A stretch of DNA of 64,000 nt, from NCBI GenBank assembly GCA_902493535.1, contig CABUQG010000005.1:11879-75878 (forward strand), written 5' to 3'. The position numbers were made by a program, and so were the translations under genes. The DNA is from an uncultured Collinsella sp. (GTDB taxonomy: Bacteria; Actinomycetota; Coriobacteriia; Coriobacteriales; Coriobacteriaceae). Shown one piece after another: positions 51,868-60,680 of the stretch. Position 1 is the first letter of the stretch, and every line of letters starts with the position of its first letter. Below the pieces are notes generated by a model. The model was not told the origin of the DNA and made no database searches. It saw only the letters and a program-made list of their open reading frames with translations.

Positions 51868-52572
51868 CTATCGGGTCGCCTGGGCAAGGTGCGCCAAGCT
51901 GCAGCCCTGCTGATAGATAAAGGTGAGGTGTTGGGTGCAGGCACGGTACGCATCAAACGTCGCAAGTGCCTGCTCGACATTCGTATAGACCTTCCAGGCT
52001 CCAAAGATCTTGTAGTTCTCGCCACGCTGGGCGATGAACTCGTATACGTCGTCGCAGGGGTACCCCAGGAAGTAGCCAATCTCGTGTGGAAATTCGCAGG
52101 CGCAGTCGTTGTTGCAGCAGACTTGCTGATCCAGTGCGCATCGAGTCTGGCCGCAGGCGCATTCCGCGGCGTTATTGCTCGCGAGCGTGATGCGTGATGC
52201 CAGGTGCACAAGACATGCCGAGAGGTTGCCGGTGTCGTAGCCCTTCTTGGCGAGTGCCGTTTTGGCGCGCGGGTCAGCAAGGTAAGTGGCGAGGCTATTG
52301 GGCCGATATGCGTATACGAGCGCCCCGCAGGGGCGCCAGACCAAAACGCTCAGATGGATACCGAACGGATTAAGCTCGTGATTGCACCGGGCGATAACGT
52401 TGAGCAGGCGTGCTCGGCGATCCTCGATCGCCGCAGTTACGCTTGAGCCGTCTTGATCGGCATAAACTCCTGGATAGGTAAAGAGCGATGCCGGTTTGAT
52501 GCCCGCGAGCGTGGGGGAGCAGTTGCGCACGACTGCCGCCTGAAACGTTGGGATGTCTATGGTTCGAGTCAC
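51868..52572 (-). CDS. DUF3793-family protein
   Basis: A 234-residue protein of unknown function. FPHEIGYFLGYPCDDVYEFI and YKIFGAWKVYTNVEQA are the hallmarks of DUF3793. A middle insertion is rich in cysteine (CACGQTRCALDQQVCCNNDCAC), suggesting metal binding. The family commonly sits beside flavodoxin genes in gut anaerobes, and here the flavodoxin follows within 46 bases. No catalytic motif is evident. Confidence 0.83.
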   Translation of the reverse strand: MTRTIDIPTFQAAVVRNCSPTLAGIKPASLFTYPGVYADQDGSSVTAAIEDRRARLLNVIARCNHELNPFGIHLSVLVWRPCGALVYAYRPNSLATYLADPRAKTALAKKGYDTGNLSACLVHLASRITLASNNAAECACGQTRCALDQQVCCNNDCACEFPHEIGYFLGYPCDDVYEFIAQRGENYKIFGAWKVYTNVEQALATFDAYRACTQHLTFIYQQGCSLAHLAQATR

Positions 52573-52746
52573 GACGCTCCTTACGGATCTAAACTGTTAG
52601 CCTAGGAAAACTTATACACGAAAGTAAGCCTTGGTCAACTAAAAAGTTTGAATAGGGAAACTAATTGACCGAACGGACATGATTTTGGGTTAAGATGGAG
52701 ACACCCCATGGGGGTATCTAGATAGTGCTACTTGAAAGGGGAACGC
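52573..52746. promoter_or_regulatory. Divergent control region with candidate metal-regulator boxes
   Basis: GTTAGCCTAGGAAAAC at 52596-52611 contains a DtxR/IdeR-like TAGGCTAAC half (on the complement). AGTTTGAATAGGGAAACT at 52645-52662 is a 5-8-5 palindrome. They lie between DUF3793-flavodoxin and the HMA-protein gene, so one metal-responsive repressor could control both. No DtxR gene is in the window. Confidence 0.45.
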
Positions 52747-53130
52747 ATGAGTGACTTGCTCAACCCTGCGAATCTCATCGTGCTGGCTGTCATTGCCGTC
52801 GGCATGTTTTTTGGACTGCGTCGCATTGCCGCTTCGACACACGGGAAGAGTTGTTGCAGCGATGGCGCGAGCGGCAAGAGGGCCAAAAAGGTTGTTGTGG
52901 TGGATACCGATGCATCGCACTATCCCTATAGCGACGAGCTGCTCATCGGCGGCATGAGCTGTGACGGCTGCGCTCAGAACGTAGCCAATGCCCTCAATAC
53001 GCTTGATGGCGTGTGGGCTACGGTGACGTATGCGGACCACACGGCACGCGTACGCTCGAAGCGCCCGGTTGATCGCGACGCACTCGAGACGGCGGTGAGG
53101 GGCGCGGGCTATTACGTTATGAAAATGTAG
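52747..53130 (+). CDS. Membrane-anchored HMA metal-binding protein
   Basis: A 127-residue protein. A transmembrane helix (ANLIVLAVIAVGMFFGL) is followed by a short Cys pair (SCCSDG), much like FeoB-associated small proteins. Residues 65-127 are a heavy-metal-associated domain with GGMSCDGCAQNV, the GMxCxxC copper-type site. AAAGGGGA precedes the ATG at 52747. It may bind copper or other soft metals at the membrane; no P-type ATPase is adjacent. Confidence 0.83.
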   Translation: MSDLLNPANLIVLAVIAVGMFFGLRRIAASTHGKSCCSDGASGKRAKKVVVVDTDASHYPYSDELLIGGMSCDGCAQNVANALNTLDGVWATVTYADHTARVRSKRPVDRDALETAVRGAGYYVMKM

Positions 53131-53403
53131 GCGTTGCCCTCTCCGGTGGGTACCAGCCTCCTGCCCATTGTGACTATCGGTATCCAAAAATTTGCGCAAA
53201 AAATAATCTTTAGATGCGGCGAAAGTGGAGTTTGGTGACGGTTTGCGCGGAATTCGCCACCAATCGAGCATCTATTAACCCGTCCAAAAAATTACAGGTG
53301 TATATTTATACGCTGATTATTGCTGCGCCCAGATCGCAATTAAACGTGGACAGAGATGAGAAATGCTAAAACTGGGCTTAAGGTCAGGGGAGGCTATAGC
53401 TTT

Positions 53404-55965
53404 ATGAGACGAGTGAGAACACTTGGCTTGGTGGCAGCGCTTGCCGCTATCTTGGTATCGCCGCTGCCGGCGCACGCCGAAGACGCTTCGGGTGCCGTTA
53501 CCTACAATGCGGGAAATGGGTATTCCTTTGAGAAGCTCTCGCATCCTACGGTAGGAACGTCGCAGCCGGATGGCATCGTCGACTACCAGGGTAACGGTGC
53601 CGTTGCCGTTCCGGGTGCCGATGGTAATACGGCCAACAACGAAGGCGATCGCGGCCAGAGCTACACTTGGGCGGCTGCGAGCTATGGTGACTGGCTTTAT
53701 GTGGGCACCTGCTATGCGGCGATGGGCAACACGCTTACGCTCATGGACAGCACGCTGGGCGATTCCTTTGATGCTGAGACCATGCGCCTGACGCTGGAGG
53801 CCATGTTTAACGGCACGTTCTTCTATGGACAGCAGAAGGAGGACGGCACGGCCGACAAGGACAGCGGCGGCATCTTGGTTAAGATCAATACCAAGACCGG
53901 TGAGACCAAGCTGCTGCTCTCTGAATCGCTCAACGGCGTCGGTCCTTTGTTCCGCAATGCCGTGAGCTATAAGGGTAAGCTCTATTTCTGCGGCAGCGTC
54001 AGGACCAATGGCGGCAAAAGCGGTCTGCCTTCTGTATACGAGATCGATCCTAAGACGGATGAGTGGAAAGTTGTCTATCAGGGCCTTTCGAGCGTGGACG
54101 ATTACCGCGATGCCTACAAGCAGGGCATCTCAACCGGTATCCGCGGCATGTGCGTCCATGATGGCCAGCTCGTCATCAGCAATGTGGGTAAAGCGGGCAA
54201 TGAGTTTGTGGCGACAATCCTGACGTCATCTGACCCTTCGAAGGGCCAGGCTAGCTTCACCGAGATTGCTAACTCGAAGACGCTGTTTGGCTATCCGGCG
54301 ATTCGCTATCAGGACAGCATCTACGGTGGCGCCATTTGGGATATGGTTTCGTACAATGGCCATCTCTATGCGACCATCTGCACCGGTACGCCCGAGAACG
54401 CTCCCGATGATAATTCCATGCAGTCGTTTGCCATGGTTCGTGGCGACAAGAACGCCGACGGCAGCTATTCGTGGACTCCCATTGTTGGCGATAAGGATGC
54501 GACCGATCCAAAGTGCCGTGCAAAGTACTGCTTTGGCATCGATCCTGCCCGTACCCGTTCTGGCGCTGCCAACCTCATCGTCTACAACGACTACCTCTAT
54601 ATCGGTGAATACAACGACGAGGAGATTGCCCTCGAGCGCATCCTGTTCAACAAATCCAACACCGAAGAGGGCGGCAAGAGCAGCATGGGCGGCGTTGACT
54701 GCTCGTTTGTGAATGCCAATCTTGAGCAGTCGGTTAACATCTATCGCATGGACAAGGACGAGAACATGGAGCTCGTCGTTGGCGATCGCACCGACATGTT
54801 CCCCGAGGGCGGCATTTCCGGCCTGACTTCGGGCTTTGGCCGAAACGAGAACCAGTACATTTGGCGCATGCAGAAGTTCGACGGCAAGCTGTATATCGGT
54901 ACCTTTGATACCGCGAGCCTGCTTGAGCCGATCGGCCAGTTCTCCAATGGCGACATTATCGATATGACGCCCGAGGAGTGGGACTCTCAGGTTCAGCGCC
55001 TTAGGGACCTGCTCGATCACCTGCTCGACAAGAAATCGCCTGACGACCCCATCGTTCCCGTGAACACGCTTGCGGACGATGATTCAAACGAGGCCGTCGA
55101 GGTCGATGATTCGAACGAAGCTGCCGAGGTTGATGATTCAAACGAGGCCGTCGATGTCGATGACGAGAAGACCGAGGTTGCTAAGGGCTTTGGCGATCTA
55201 AGCGATGCGCTGGAGGATGCCACGGGCGATCTTTGCGATCAGGCCTCGACGATGTCCCAGGACTTTGAGGACGACGCCGCTTATGTCCAGAAGATCGATG
55301 GCGAGATCGCGTACTTCAAGTCCTTTGCCGACCAGTATCAGGACATGCTCGATAGCTATGAGAGCCTGAAGCAGCAGTACGAGGATGCCTATGGCACCGA
55401 GCTGCCGGGCGATATTCAGGATGCGCTCGATAAGCTGCTGAGCGAGGAGAACCTCAAGAAGCTGCAGAGCGTGCTTACGTGCATGTACTACCTGCGCGAT
55501 GCCGAGCGCGGCTTTGATATGTATGTGACCGAGGACGGCGTGAACTTTACGACGCTGACGACCAATGGCTTTAACGATCCGTATAACCATGGTCTGCGCA
55601 CCTTTGCGGTGACCAACCAGGGTCTGTGCCTTGGTACCGCCAACCCGTTCTATGGCTGTCAGGTTTGGATCCAGCGCAAGGAGAATTCGGAGAATCCGAT
55701 TGATCCCGGTACTCCGGATCCGACGAAACCCGCCAATCCTTCGCAGCCGGGTGGCGGCGATCAGCCTGGTGGCAGCCAGACGGGCGGCAACGACCAGTCG
55801 AGCAGCACCACGACCACCGTCACGACGGCCACTAAGAAGACTCCGAAGGACGGCTCGCTGCCTCACGCTGGCGACTCGACCCTCACGCTGGTCTTGGGAT
55901 TGCTGGTTGCAGCTGCCGCGGTGCTTGGCATTGCCCTCGTCTTGCGCAAGCGTTCTTGTCGCTAG
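53404..55965 (+). CDS. Large wall-anchored propeller-like surface protein
   Basis: An 853-residue secreted protein. The signal peptide (RTLGLVAALAAILVSPLPAHA) ends near residue 25. Repeated blade-like phrases (GDWLYVGTCY, KGKLYFCGS, NGHLYATIC, NDYLYIGEYN, DGKLYIGTF) suggest a beta-propeller. A helical, acidic insertion with three 9-residue repeats precedes a last blade (GLCLGTANPFYGCQVW). A Pro/Gly/Ser/Thr-rich linker leads to LPHAGD, a hydrophobic helix and RKRSCR, a variant sortase signal. The ATG at 53404 has GGGGAGG at ten bases; 53356 is an alternative. Function unknown; glycan or host-protein binding is possible. Confidence 0.77.
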   Translation: MRRVRTLGLVAALAAILVSPLPAHAEDASGAVTYNAGNGYSFEKLSHPTVGTSQPDGIVDYQGNGAVAVPGADGNTANNEGDRGQSYTWAAASYGDWLYVGTCYAAMGNTLTLMDSTLGDSFDAETMRLTLEAMFNGTFFYGQQKEDGTADKDSGGILVKINTKTGETKLLLSESLNGVGPLFRNAVSYKGKLYFCGSVRTNGGKSGLPSVYEIDPKTDEWKVVYQGLSSVDDYRDAYKQGISTGIRGMCVHDGQLVISNVGKAGNEFVATILTSSDPSKGQASFTEIANSKTLFGYPAIRYQDSIYGGAIWDMVSYNGHLYATICTGTPENAPDDNSMQSFAMVRGDKNADGSYSWTPIVGDKDATDPKCRAKYCFGIDPARTRSGAANLIVYNDYLYIGEYNDEEIALERILFNKSNTEEGGKSSMGGVDCSFVNANLEQSVNIYRMDKDENMELVVGDRTDMFPEGGISGLTSGFGRNENQYIWRMQKFDGKLYIGTFDTASLLEPIGQFSNGDIIDMTPEEWDSQVQRLRDLLDHLLDKKSPDDPIVPVNTLADDDSNEAVEVDDSNEAAEVDDSNEAVDVDDEKTEVAKGFGDLSDALEDATGDLCDQASTMSQDFEDDAAYVQKIDGEIAYFKSFADQYQDMLDSYESLKQQYEDAYGTELPGDIQDALDKLLSEENLKKLQSVLTCMYYLRDAERGFDMYVTEDGVNFTTLTTNGFNDPYNHGLRTFAVTNQGLCLGTANPFYGCQVWIQRKENSENPIDPGTPDPTKPANPSQPGGGDQPGGSQTGGNDQSSSTTTTVTTATKKTPKDGSLPHAGDSTLTLVLGLLVAAAAVLGIALVLRKRSCR
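55078..55158 (+). repeat. Three tandem 27-base repeats inside the surface-protein gene
   Basis: Three in-frame units encode DDSNEAVEV, DDSNEAAEV and DDSNEAVDV. The units differ by a few bases each. Copy number could vary between strains. Confidence 0.9.
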
Positions 55966-56387
55966 GCGCGTCCGCGCAGCTCGATGTTTTTGATATCGTC
56001 GAAGTCGATGGCGATATCCCTGAGTTTGAGCAGCTTGAATGCGGGTAACACTTCGTCGAGAATGCCCGTGCGGCTACGATAGCCGTACATATCGTAATAG
56101 GTGACGCGCACCAGGTCGCCGCGTTTGAGGCCCTCGAGCTTTTTCGAAAGCTCGAGGGCTTTTTCTTCCGTGAGTTCGCATTTGGGCTCAACAGTGATCT
56201 CTTGTTTGCGCACGAGCTCGTAGTATCCCGTGAGGGCGGCAAAGGGCATAAACTGTGCGGCACGGCCGGCGCGGACGGCGCCGTTGGCGGTGAGCTTGGG
56301 GTCGGCGGATCGACGTCTTCCCTCGGGGTCCGCTAGACGTTCAAAAGGCGTCGGTGGCCGCATCGGCTGTTGTTGGGACTTAGGCAC
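55962..56387 (-). CDS. YolD-like protein
   Basis: A 141-residue protein with FERLADPEGRRRSADPKLTANG, GRAAQFMPFAALTGYYELV and VRVTYYDMYGYRSRTGILDEV, the YolD layout. Such proteins accompany Y-family polymerases and may replace UmuD. Its start overlaps the polymerase gene by 8 bases. Its stop codon overlaps that of the convergent surface-protein gene (shared CTAG), leaving no room for a terminator. Confidence 0.84.
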   Translation of the reverse strand: MPKSQQQPMRPPTPFERLADPEGRRRSADPKLTANGAVRAGRAAQFMPFAALTGYYELVRKQEITVEPKCELTEEKALELSKKLEGLKRGDLVRVTYYDMYGYRSRTGILDEVLPAFKLLKLRDIAIDFDDIKNIELRGRA

Positions 56388-57885
56388 GATGTCCTCCTAC
56401 CTGATCGTTGCGTTCGCGTGCGGTGGCGCCGGCGGTGAAGCTTAATCCCTTGACGAGCGCGTTCTTGCCGTACTTGCCCTTCACGGCCAGGACGGCGCGC
56501 GCCAGGTCGCGCTCGCGCTCATCGGCCTTAACATCGCTGAACAGGTCGATAGTGGCAAATTCCTCGGGCACCAGATTGCCAAATCCCAGGTTGATGCGCT
56601 TGACCGGTCGTTTGGGATCGACAGTCTGCGCCCAGAGCTCATCGAAATAGCCCATGATCTTCTTAAACGAATTGGTGCGCTCGGGCAGCTTGCGCGAGGC
56701 GTTGGAGTGCGCAAAGAGCGCGGCATAGCCACCACGCGGCTTGCCGCCGTGTTCGCCCACAAAGATGCCGTCAATCGCCTGTGCCTCTCGCACCAAACGT
56801 CGGCGTTCGTCATCGCGCTGGACGGGCTTGGGCGCGCGGGGTGCGAGCTTGGGGCCGGCGGTTGCGGCGGGTTCGATGCTCGACGTGCTCGAACGCAAAT
56901 GCCCGCATCCGTCTACATATTGCGCTGTGCCGCTGGCGTCGAGGCGGCGTATGTCGGCGCGCTCGCTCGCGTAGCCTACAAAGAGCGAGATGCTGTTGCA
57001 CACCACGTGCTTATCGACTAAGTCCAGCACAGCGTTGTCGACCATCTCGCGCAACACGGTGTAGGCTTGCTCATAGGCATAACCCTTCGATAGCACTTGC
57101 CCCGTGGTTGTTGAGGTTGCCTGCGGGCGATAGGCCTGAATATCGGCGATAGTTGTCGGCTCGCGCCCAAAGGCGTGGTCGATAAGATACTCGGCATTGA
57201 CGCCGAGCTCGTCGTAAAGCAGGTTTTCGTCGAGCGCGGCGACGCCCATCAGATCGTATACCCCGTACTTTTCGAGGCGGGCTGCCACGCCGGGGCCGAT
57301 GCCCCAGATGTCGGTGATGGGACGATGGGGCCAGATCTCCTTGCGAAAGGTCTCGTCGTCGAGTATGCCGATACGGCTGGGTACGTGCTTGGCGGTAATG
57401 TCGAGCGCTACCTTGGCTTGGAATAGGTTGGGGCCGATGCCGACCGTCGCCGTGATACCGGTGCGCGCGAGGACCTCATCGCGCAACATGCAGGCAAAGC
57501 CTTTGGCATTAGTGTGGTAGAGGTCTAGATAGGGCGTCACGTCGATAAAGCATTCGTCGATTGAATAGACGTGAATGTCTTGCGGGCTCACGTATTCCAG
57601 ATAGATGCCGTAGATTTGCGCCGACACTTCCATGTAATGCTGCATGCGCGGTACGGCCTTGATGTAGTCGATGCCGTCGGGAATCTCGAACAGACGGCAG
57701 CGGTTGTGTATCCCGAGGTCCTTCATAGCCTGCGTGATGGCGAGACAGATGGTCGTTCGTCCGCGCGATTCGTCGGCAACGACCAGGCGCGTAGTGAGGG
57801 GGTCGAGGCCGCGGTCGACGCACTCGACGCTGGCGTAAAACGTCTTAAGGTCGATGCAGATATAGGTGTGACGCTCGTGCCCCAC
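56380..57885 (-). CDS. Y-family DNA polymerase (UmuC/UvrX-like)
   Basis: A 501-residue translesion polymerase. ICIDLKTFYASVECV is motif I with its metal aspartate, VYSIDECFIDVT holds the catalytic SIDE, and GIGPNLFQAKVALDITAK and GIGPGVAARLEKYGV follow. A long C-terminal part replaces the usual beta-clamp region. The GTG at 57885 follows GGGAGG closely; an upstream ATG at 57906 is possible. With a LexA box upstream it is an SOS-induced mutagenic polymerase. Confidence 0.9.
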   Translation of the reverse strand: MGHERHTYICIDLKTFYASVECVDRGLDPLTTRLVVADESRGRTTICLAITQAMKDLGIHNRCRLFEIPDGIDYIKAVPRMQHYMEVSAQIYGIYLEYVSPQDIHVYSIDECFIDVTPYLDLYHTNAKGFACMLRDEVLARTGITATVGIGPNLFQAKVALDITAKHVPSRIGILDDETFRKEIWPHRPITDIWGIGPGVAARLEKYGVYDLMGVAALDENLLYDELGVNAEYLIDHAFGREPTTIADIQAYRPQATSTTTGQVLSKGYAYEQAYTVLREMVDNAVLDLVDKHVVCNSISLFVGYASERADIRRLDASGTAQYVDGCGHLRSSTSSIEPAATAGPKLAPRAPKPVQRDDERRRLVREAQAIDGIFVGEHGGKPRGGYAALFAHSNASRKLPERTNSFKKIMGYFDELWAQTVDPKRPVKRINLGFGNLVPEEFATIDLFSDVKADERERDLARAVLAVKGKYGKNALVKGLSFTAGATARERNDQVGGHRA

Positions 57886-57914
57886 GCGTCCTCCCATCAA
57901 ACACATGTTCTTAT

Positions 57915-57928
57915 CGAATACATGTTCG
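57915..57928 (-). promoter_or_regulatory. LexA (SOS) box
   Basis: CGAATACATGTTCG matches the Gram-positive LexA consensus CGAAC-N4-GTTCG at all but one position. It lies 30 bases before the polymerase start. Confidence 0.78.
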
Positions 57929-57958
57929 ATAATACCCGCTCATCCGGACATCGTCAAA

Positions 57959-57993
57959 ACCTGCCAAAAAGGGACTGGTTTGTTTTGGTAGGT
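57959..57993. repeat. Short palindromic repeat, first of three related units (element J)
   Basis: ACCTGCCAAAA and TTTTGGTAGGT flank AGGGACTGGTTTG. The unit (TGCCAAAAAGGGAC...TTTTGGTAGGT) recurs twice at 58651-58720. Confidence 0.65.
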
Positions 57994-58121
57994 ATGGTCG
58001 TGCGGCTGCATCGGGGTTTTAACGCAGCTCTAAAGAGTGCGAAACAGCCCGGAAAACCTCGCTTCGTAGCATGAGCCTAACGATTGATATCGCCTATACG
58101 CACGGAAGGGTTGTGGGAAAG

Positions 58122-58646
58122 ATGGTCAATTATGGGTTTGGTATGCCGACGCGCCTTGTTGCGGATGGAGACGTGGCTCGCTGGTGCGGGCGATTGGTTG
58201 CTCACTACGGTGGTACCAAGGCACTGGTCGTGCTGGGCGGTGACAAGCATACGTGCGATGAGCTTGTCTCGGCGGCACTTGGCTCGCTTGATCGAGCACT
58301 ACTCGAGCGTGTACTTTTCCGCTGCGGCTCGGTTGAGGGCGACGGGGAAGACGAGCTGATCGACGAAGCCGTGGCCCTGGCGACCGACGAAGGCGTGGAC
58401 TTTGTCTTGGCGATTGGCGATGCCGATACTGCTGGCTTTGCGCGCGAACTCGCGCGTCGCATGGCGGCGCTCGATGCCGGCGAAGACGGCTTTGTGCCTT
58501 ATGGATGCATTGTCTCGGAGGGCAAGGTGCCTGCCGTCGCGGGAGCCGGCGAGGTTCCCGTTTTTGCCATTATCGCTCCCGAATTGCTTGAGGGCATTGG
58601 GTCTCCTCTGCGCGAGTTGCTCGGTAGCGTCTGCGCCGCGGCCTAA
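58122..58646 (+). CDS. Iron-alcohol-dehydrogenase N-terminal domain fragment
   Basis: A protein of about 174 residues resembling only the N-terminal nucleotide domain of BDH/YqhD-type iron alcohol dehydrogenases: NYGFGMPTRLVADGDVA, HYGGTKALVVLGGD and DEGVDFVLAIGDADTAGFA, the last replacing the GGGSxxD motif. The metal-binding half is missing although the frame ends normally. ATG 58122 has GGAAGGG upstream; the frame extends to ATG 58071 without a ribosome site. Either a decayed gene or a protein with another role. Confidence 0.6.
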   Translation: MVNYGFGMPTRLVADGDVARWCGRLVAHYGGTKALVVLGGDKHTCDELVSAALGSLDRALLERVLFRCGSVEGDGEDELIDEAVALATDEGVDFVLAIGDADTAGFARELARRMAALDAGEDGFVPYGCIVSEGKVPAVAGAGEVPVFAIIAPELLEGIGSPLRELLGSVCAAA

Positions 58647-58650
58647 TATT

Positions 58651-58720
58651 TGCCAGAAAAGGACGGGTTATTTTTGGTTGGTAAAGCGTTTGACCTGCCA
58701 AAATAAGCCTGTCCCTTTTT
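58651..58720 (+). terminator. Paired inverted repeat units, likely terminator (element K)
   Basis: A forward unit at 58651-58682 and an inverted unit at 58693-58720 pair to form a stem of about 26 bases ending in TTTTT. Both units belong to the family at 57959-57993. It follows the dehydrogenase fragment. Confidence 0.7.
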
Positions 58721-58845
58721 GATCGGCTGCCGTTTGGGGGCCGATTGGCAACGCTCGCTGATTGTAGTCTTGACCTGCGCTAGAATAGTGGCATCTGAAT
58801 GTCCGGGTGCATGGAGGCGTGCGCCCGTATGCTGAGGAGGACTCT

Positions 58846-60540
58846 ATGGCAACTGTTGCCGCACCTATCGATGCTACGTCGACTGCCGCTTGGAAGGCAC
58901 TCGAGGCTCATCAGGAGAAGCTTGAGGCCGATGGTATCGACCTCAAGGCCTGGTTCGCCGCCGATGCCGAGCGCGTGAACAAGCTGAGCTTTGACGCCGG
59001 TGACCTGCACTTCGATCTGTCGAAGAACCTGGTGACCGATGAGACCGTCAAGCTGCTGTGCGATCTTGCCCGCGAGGTGAAGCTCGAGGAGCGCCGCGAC
59101 GCCATGTTCTCCGGCGAGCACATCAACACCACCGAGGACCGTGCCGTCCTGCACACCGCGCTGCGCCGTCCGGCAAGCGATAAGGGCCAGCTCATTGTCG
59201 ACGGCCAGGATGTCGTCGCCGACGTGCACGAGGTCCTCGATCGCATGTATGCCTTCGCCGAGCGCGTGCGCTCCGGTGAGTGGAAGGGCGTTACCGGCAA
59301 GAAGATCGAGCACCTGGTGTCTATCGGCATCGGCGGCTCCGATTTGGGCCCGGTCATGGCTTACGAGGCCCTGCGTCCCTATGCCGACGCCGGTATCGAC
59401 TGCCGCTATATCTCCAACATCGACCCCAACGATCAGGCAGAGAAGCTCAAGGGCCTCGATCCCGAGACCACGCTCGTGATCATCGTCTCCAAGACCTTCA
59501 CCACGCTCGAGACCCTCACCAACGCCCGCGAGGTCAAGACCTGGATGCTCGAGCAGCTCAAGGCTCAGGGCGCCATCGACGGTTCCGATGAGCAGAACGC
59601 CGCGGCCGTGGCCAAGCACTTCGTCGCCGTTTCCACCGCACTCGACAAGGTCGAGGCCTTCGGCATCGACCCCGCCAACGCCTTCGGTTTCTGGAACTGG
59701 GTCGGCGGCCGCTACTCCGTCGACTCCGCCGTGGGCCTGTCGCTGATCGTCGTCCTCGGCCCCGAGCGCTTCCAGCAGTTCCTCGAGGGCTTCCATGCCA
59801 TCGACGAGTACTTCTGCAACACGCCGCTCGAGAACAACGCCGTCGCGCTGATGGGCCTGCTCAACGTCTGGTACGTCAACTTCTTCGGCTCCAAGAGCCA
59901 CGCCGTGCTTCCGTACTGCCAGTATCTGCACCGTTTCCCGGCCTACCTGCAGCAGCTCACCATGGAGTCCAACGGCAAGCATGTCCGCTGGGACGGCAGC
60001 GCCGTGACCTCCGACACCGGTGAGATTTTCTGGGGCGAGCCCGGCACTAACGGTCAGCACGCCTTCTACCAGCTGTTGCATCAGGGCACCGTGGTGGTCC
60101 CGGCCGACTTTATCGCTTTCGCCAACACTGCCAACCCCGCAACCGACAGCGGCCAGGATGTCCACGAGCTGTTCCTGGGCAACTTCCTGGCCCAGACCAA
60201 GGCGCTCGCCTTTGGTAAGACGGCCGATGAGGTGCGCGCCGAGGGCACGCCCGAGCAGATCGTCCCGGCCCGCTGCTTTGAGGGCAACCGCCCGACGACC
60301 TCGATCTTCGGCGACACGCTGACCCCGTTCGCACTCGGCGAGCTCATCGCCCTGTACGAGCACATCACGTTTGTCGAGGGCACGGTCTGGGGCATCGACT
60401 CCTACGACCAGTGGGGCGTCGAGCTGGGCAAGCAGCTTGCCAAGCAGATTACCCCGGCCTTCCACGACGACGCCGCCAAGGCCGAGCAGGACGCTTCGAC
60501 CCAGGCGCTCATCGAGTTCTACCGCGCTCACCGCAAGTAG
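58846..60540 (+). CDS. pgi: Glucose-6-phosphate isomerase
   Basis: A 564-residue isomerase. VSIGIGGSDLGPVMAYEAL, IIVSKTFTTLETLTNA, FWNWVGGRYSVDSAVGL, the active-site glutamate region and HAFYQLLHQGT are standard, with QWGVELGKQLA near the end. GAGGAGG precedes the ATG at 58846. It interconverts glucose- and fructose-6-phosphate. Strong codon bias suggests high expression. Confidence 0.96.
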   Translation: MATVAAPIDATSTAAWKALEAHQEKLEADGIDLKAWFAADAERVNKLSFDAGDLHFDLSKNLVTDETVKLLCDLAREVKLEERRDAMFSGEHINTTEDRAVLHTALRRPASDKGQLIVDGQDVVADVHEVLDRMYAFAERVRSGEWKGVTGKKIEHLVSIGIGGSDLGPVMAYEALRPYADAGIDCRYISNIDPNDQAEKLKGLDPETTLVIIVSKTFTTLETLTNAREVKTWMLEQLKAQGAIDGSDEQNAAAVAKHFVAVSTALDKVEAFGIDPANAFGFWNWVGGRYSVDSAVGLSLIVVLGPERFQQFLEGFHAIDEYFCNTPLENNAVALMGLLNVWYVNFFGSKSHAVLPYCQYLHRFPAYLQQLTMESNGKHVRWDGSAVTSDTGEIFWGEPGTNGQHAFYQLLHQGTVVVPADFIAFANTANPATDSGQDVHELFLGNFLAQTKALAFGKTADEVRAEGTPEQIVPARCFEGNRPTTSIFGDTLTPFALGELIALYEHITFVEGTVWGIDSYDQWGVELGKQLAKQITPAFHDDAAKAEQDASTQALIEFYRAHRK

Positions 60541-60573
60541 TCGCTGCTGTTAACGCATCGCGCCTTATAGTCA

Positions 60574-60605
60574 GGGCCCGTATCCGATAGGATACGGGCC
60601 CCTTT
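60574..60605 (+). terminator. Intrinsic terminator after pgi
   Basis: GGGCCCGTATCC pairs perfectly with its complement around a GATA loop, followed by CCTTT. Confidence 0.85.
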
Positions 60606-60680
60606 GCTTTGCCGTGGTCCCGGGGCGCACGGCCTTTGTGGAACATCGCCGGGGCGACGCGCGCTGCGAGAACCCTGCGC

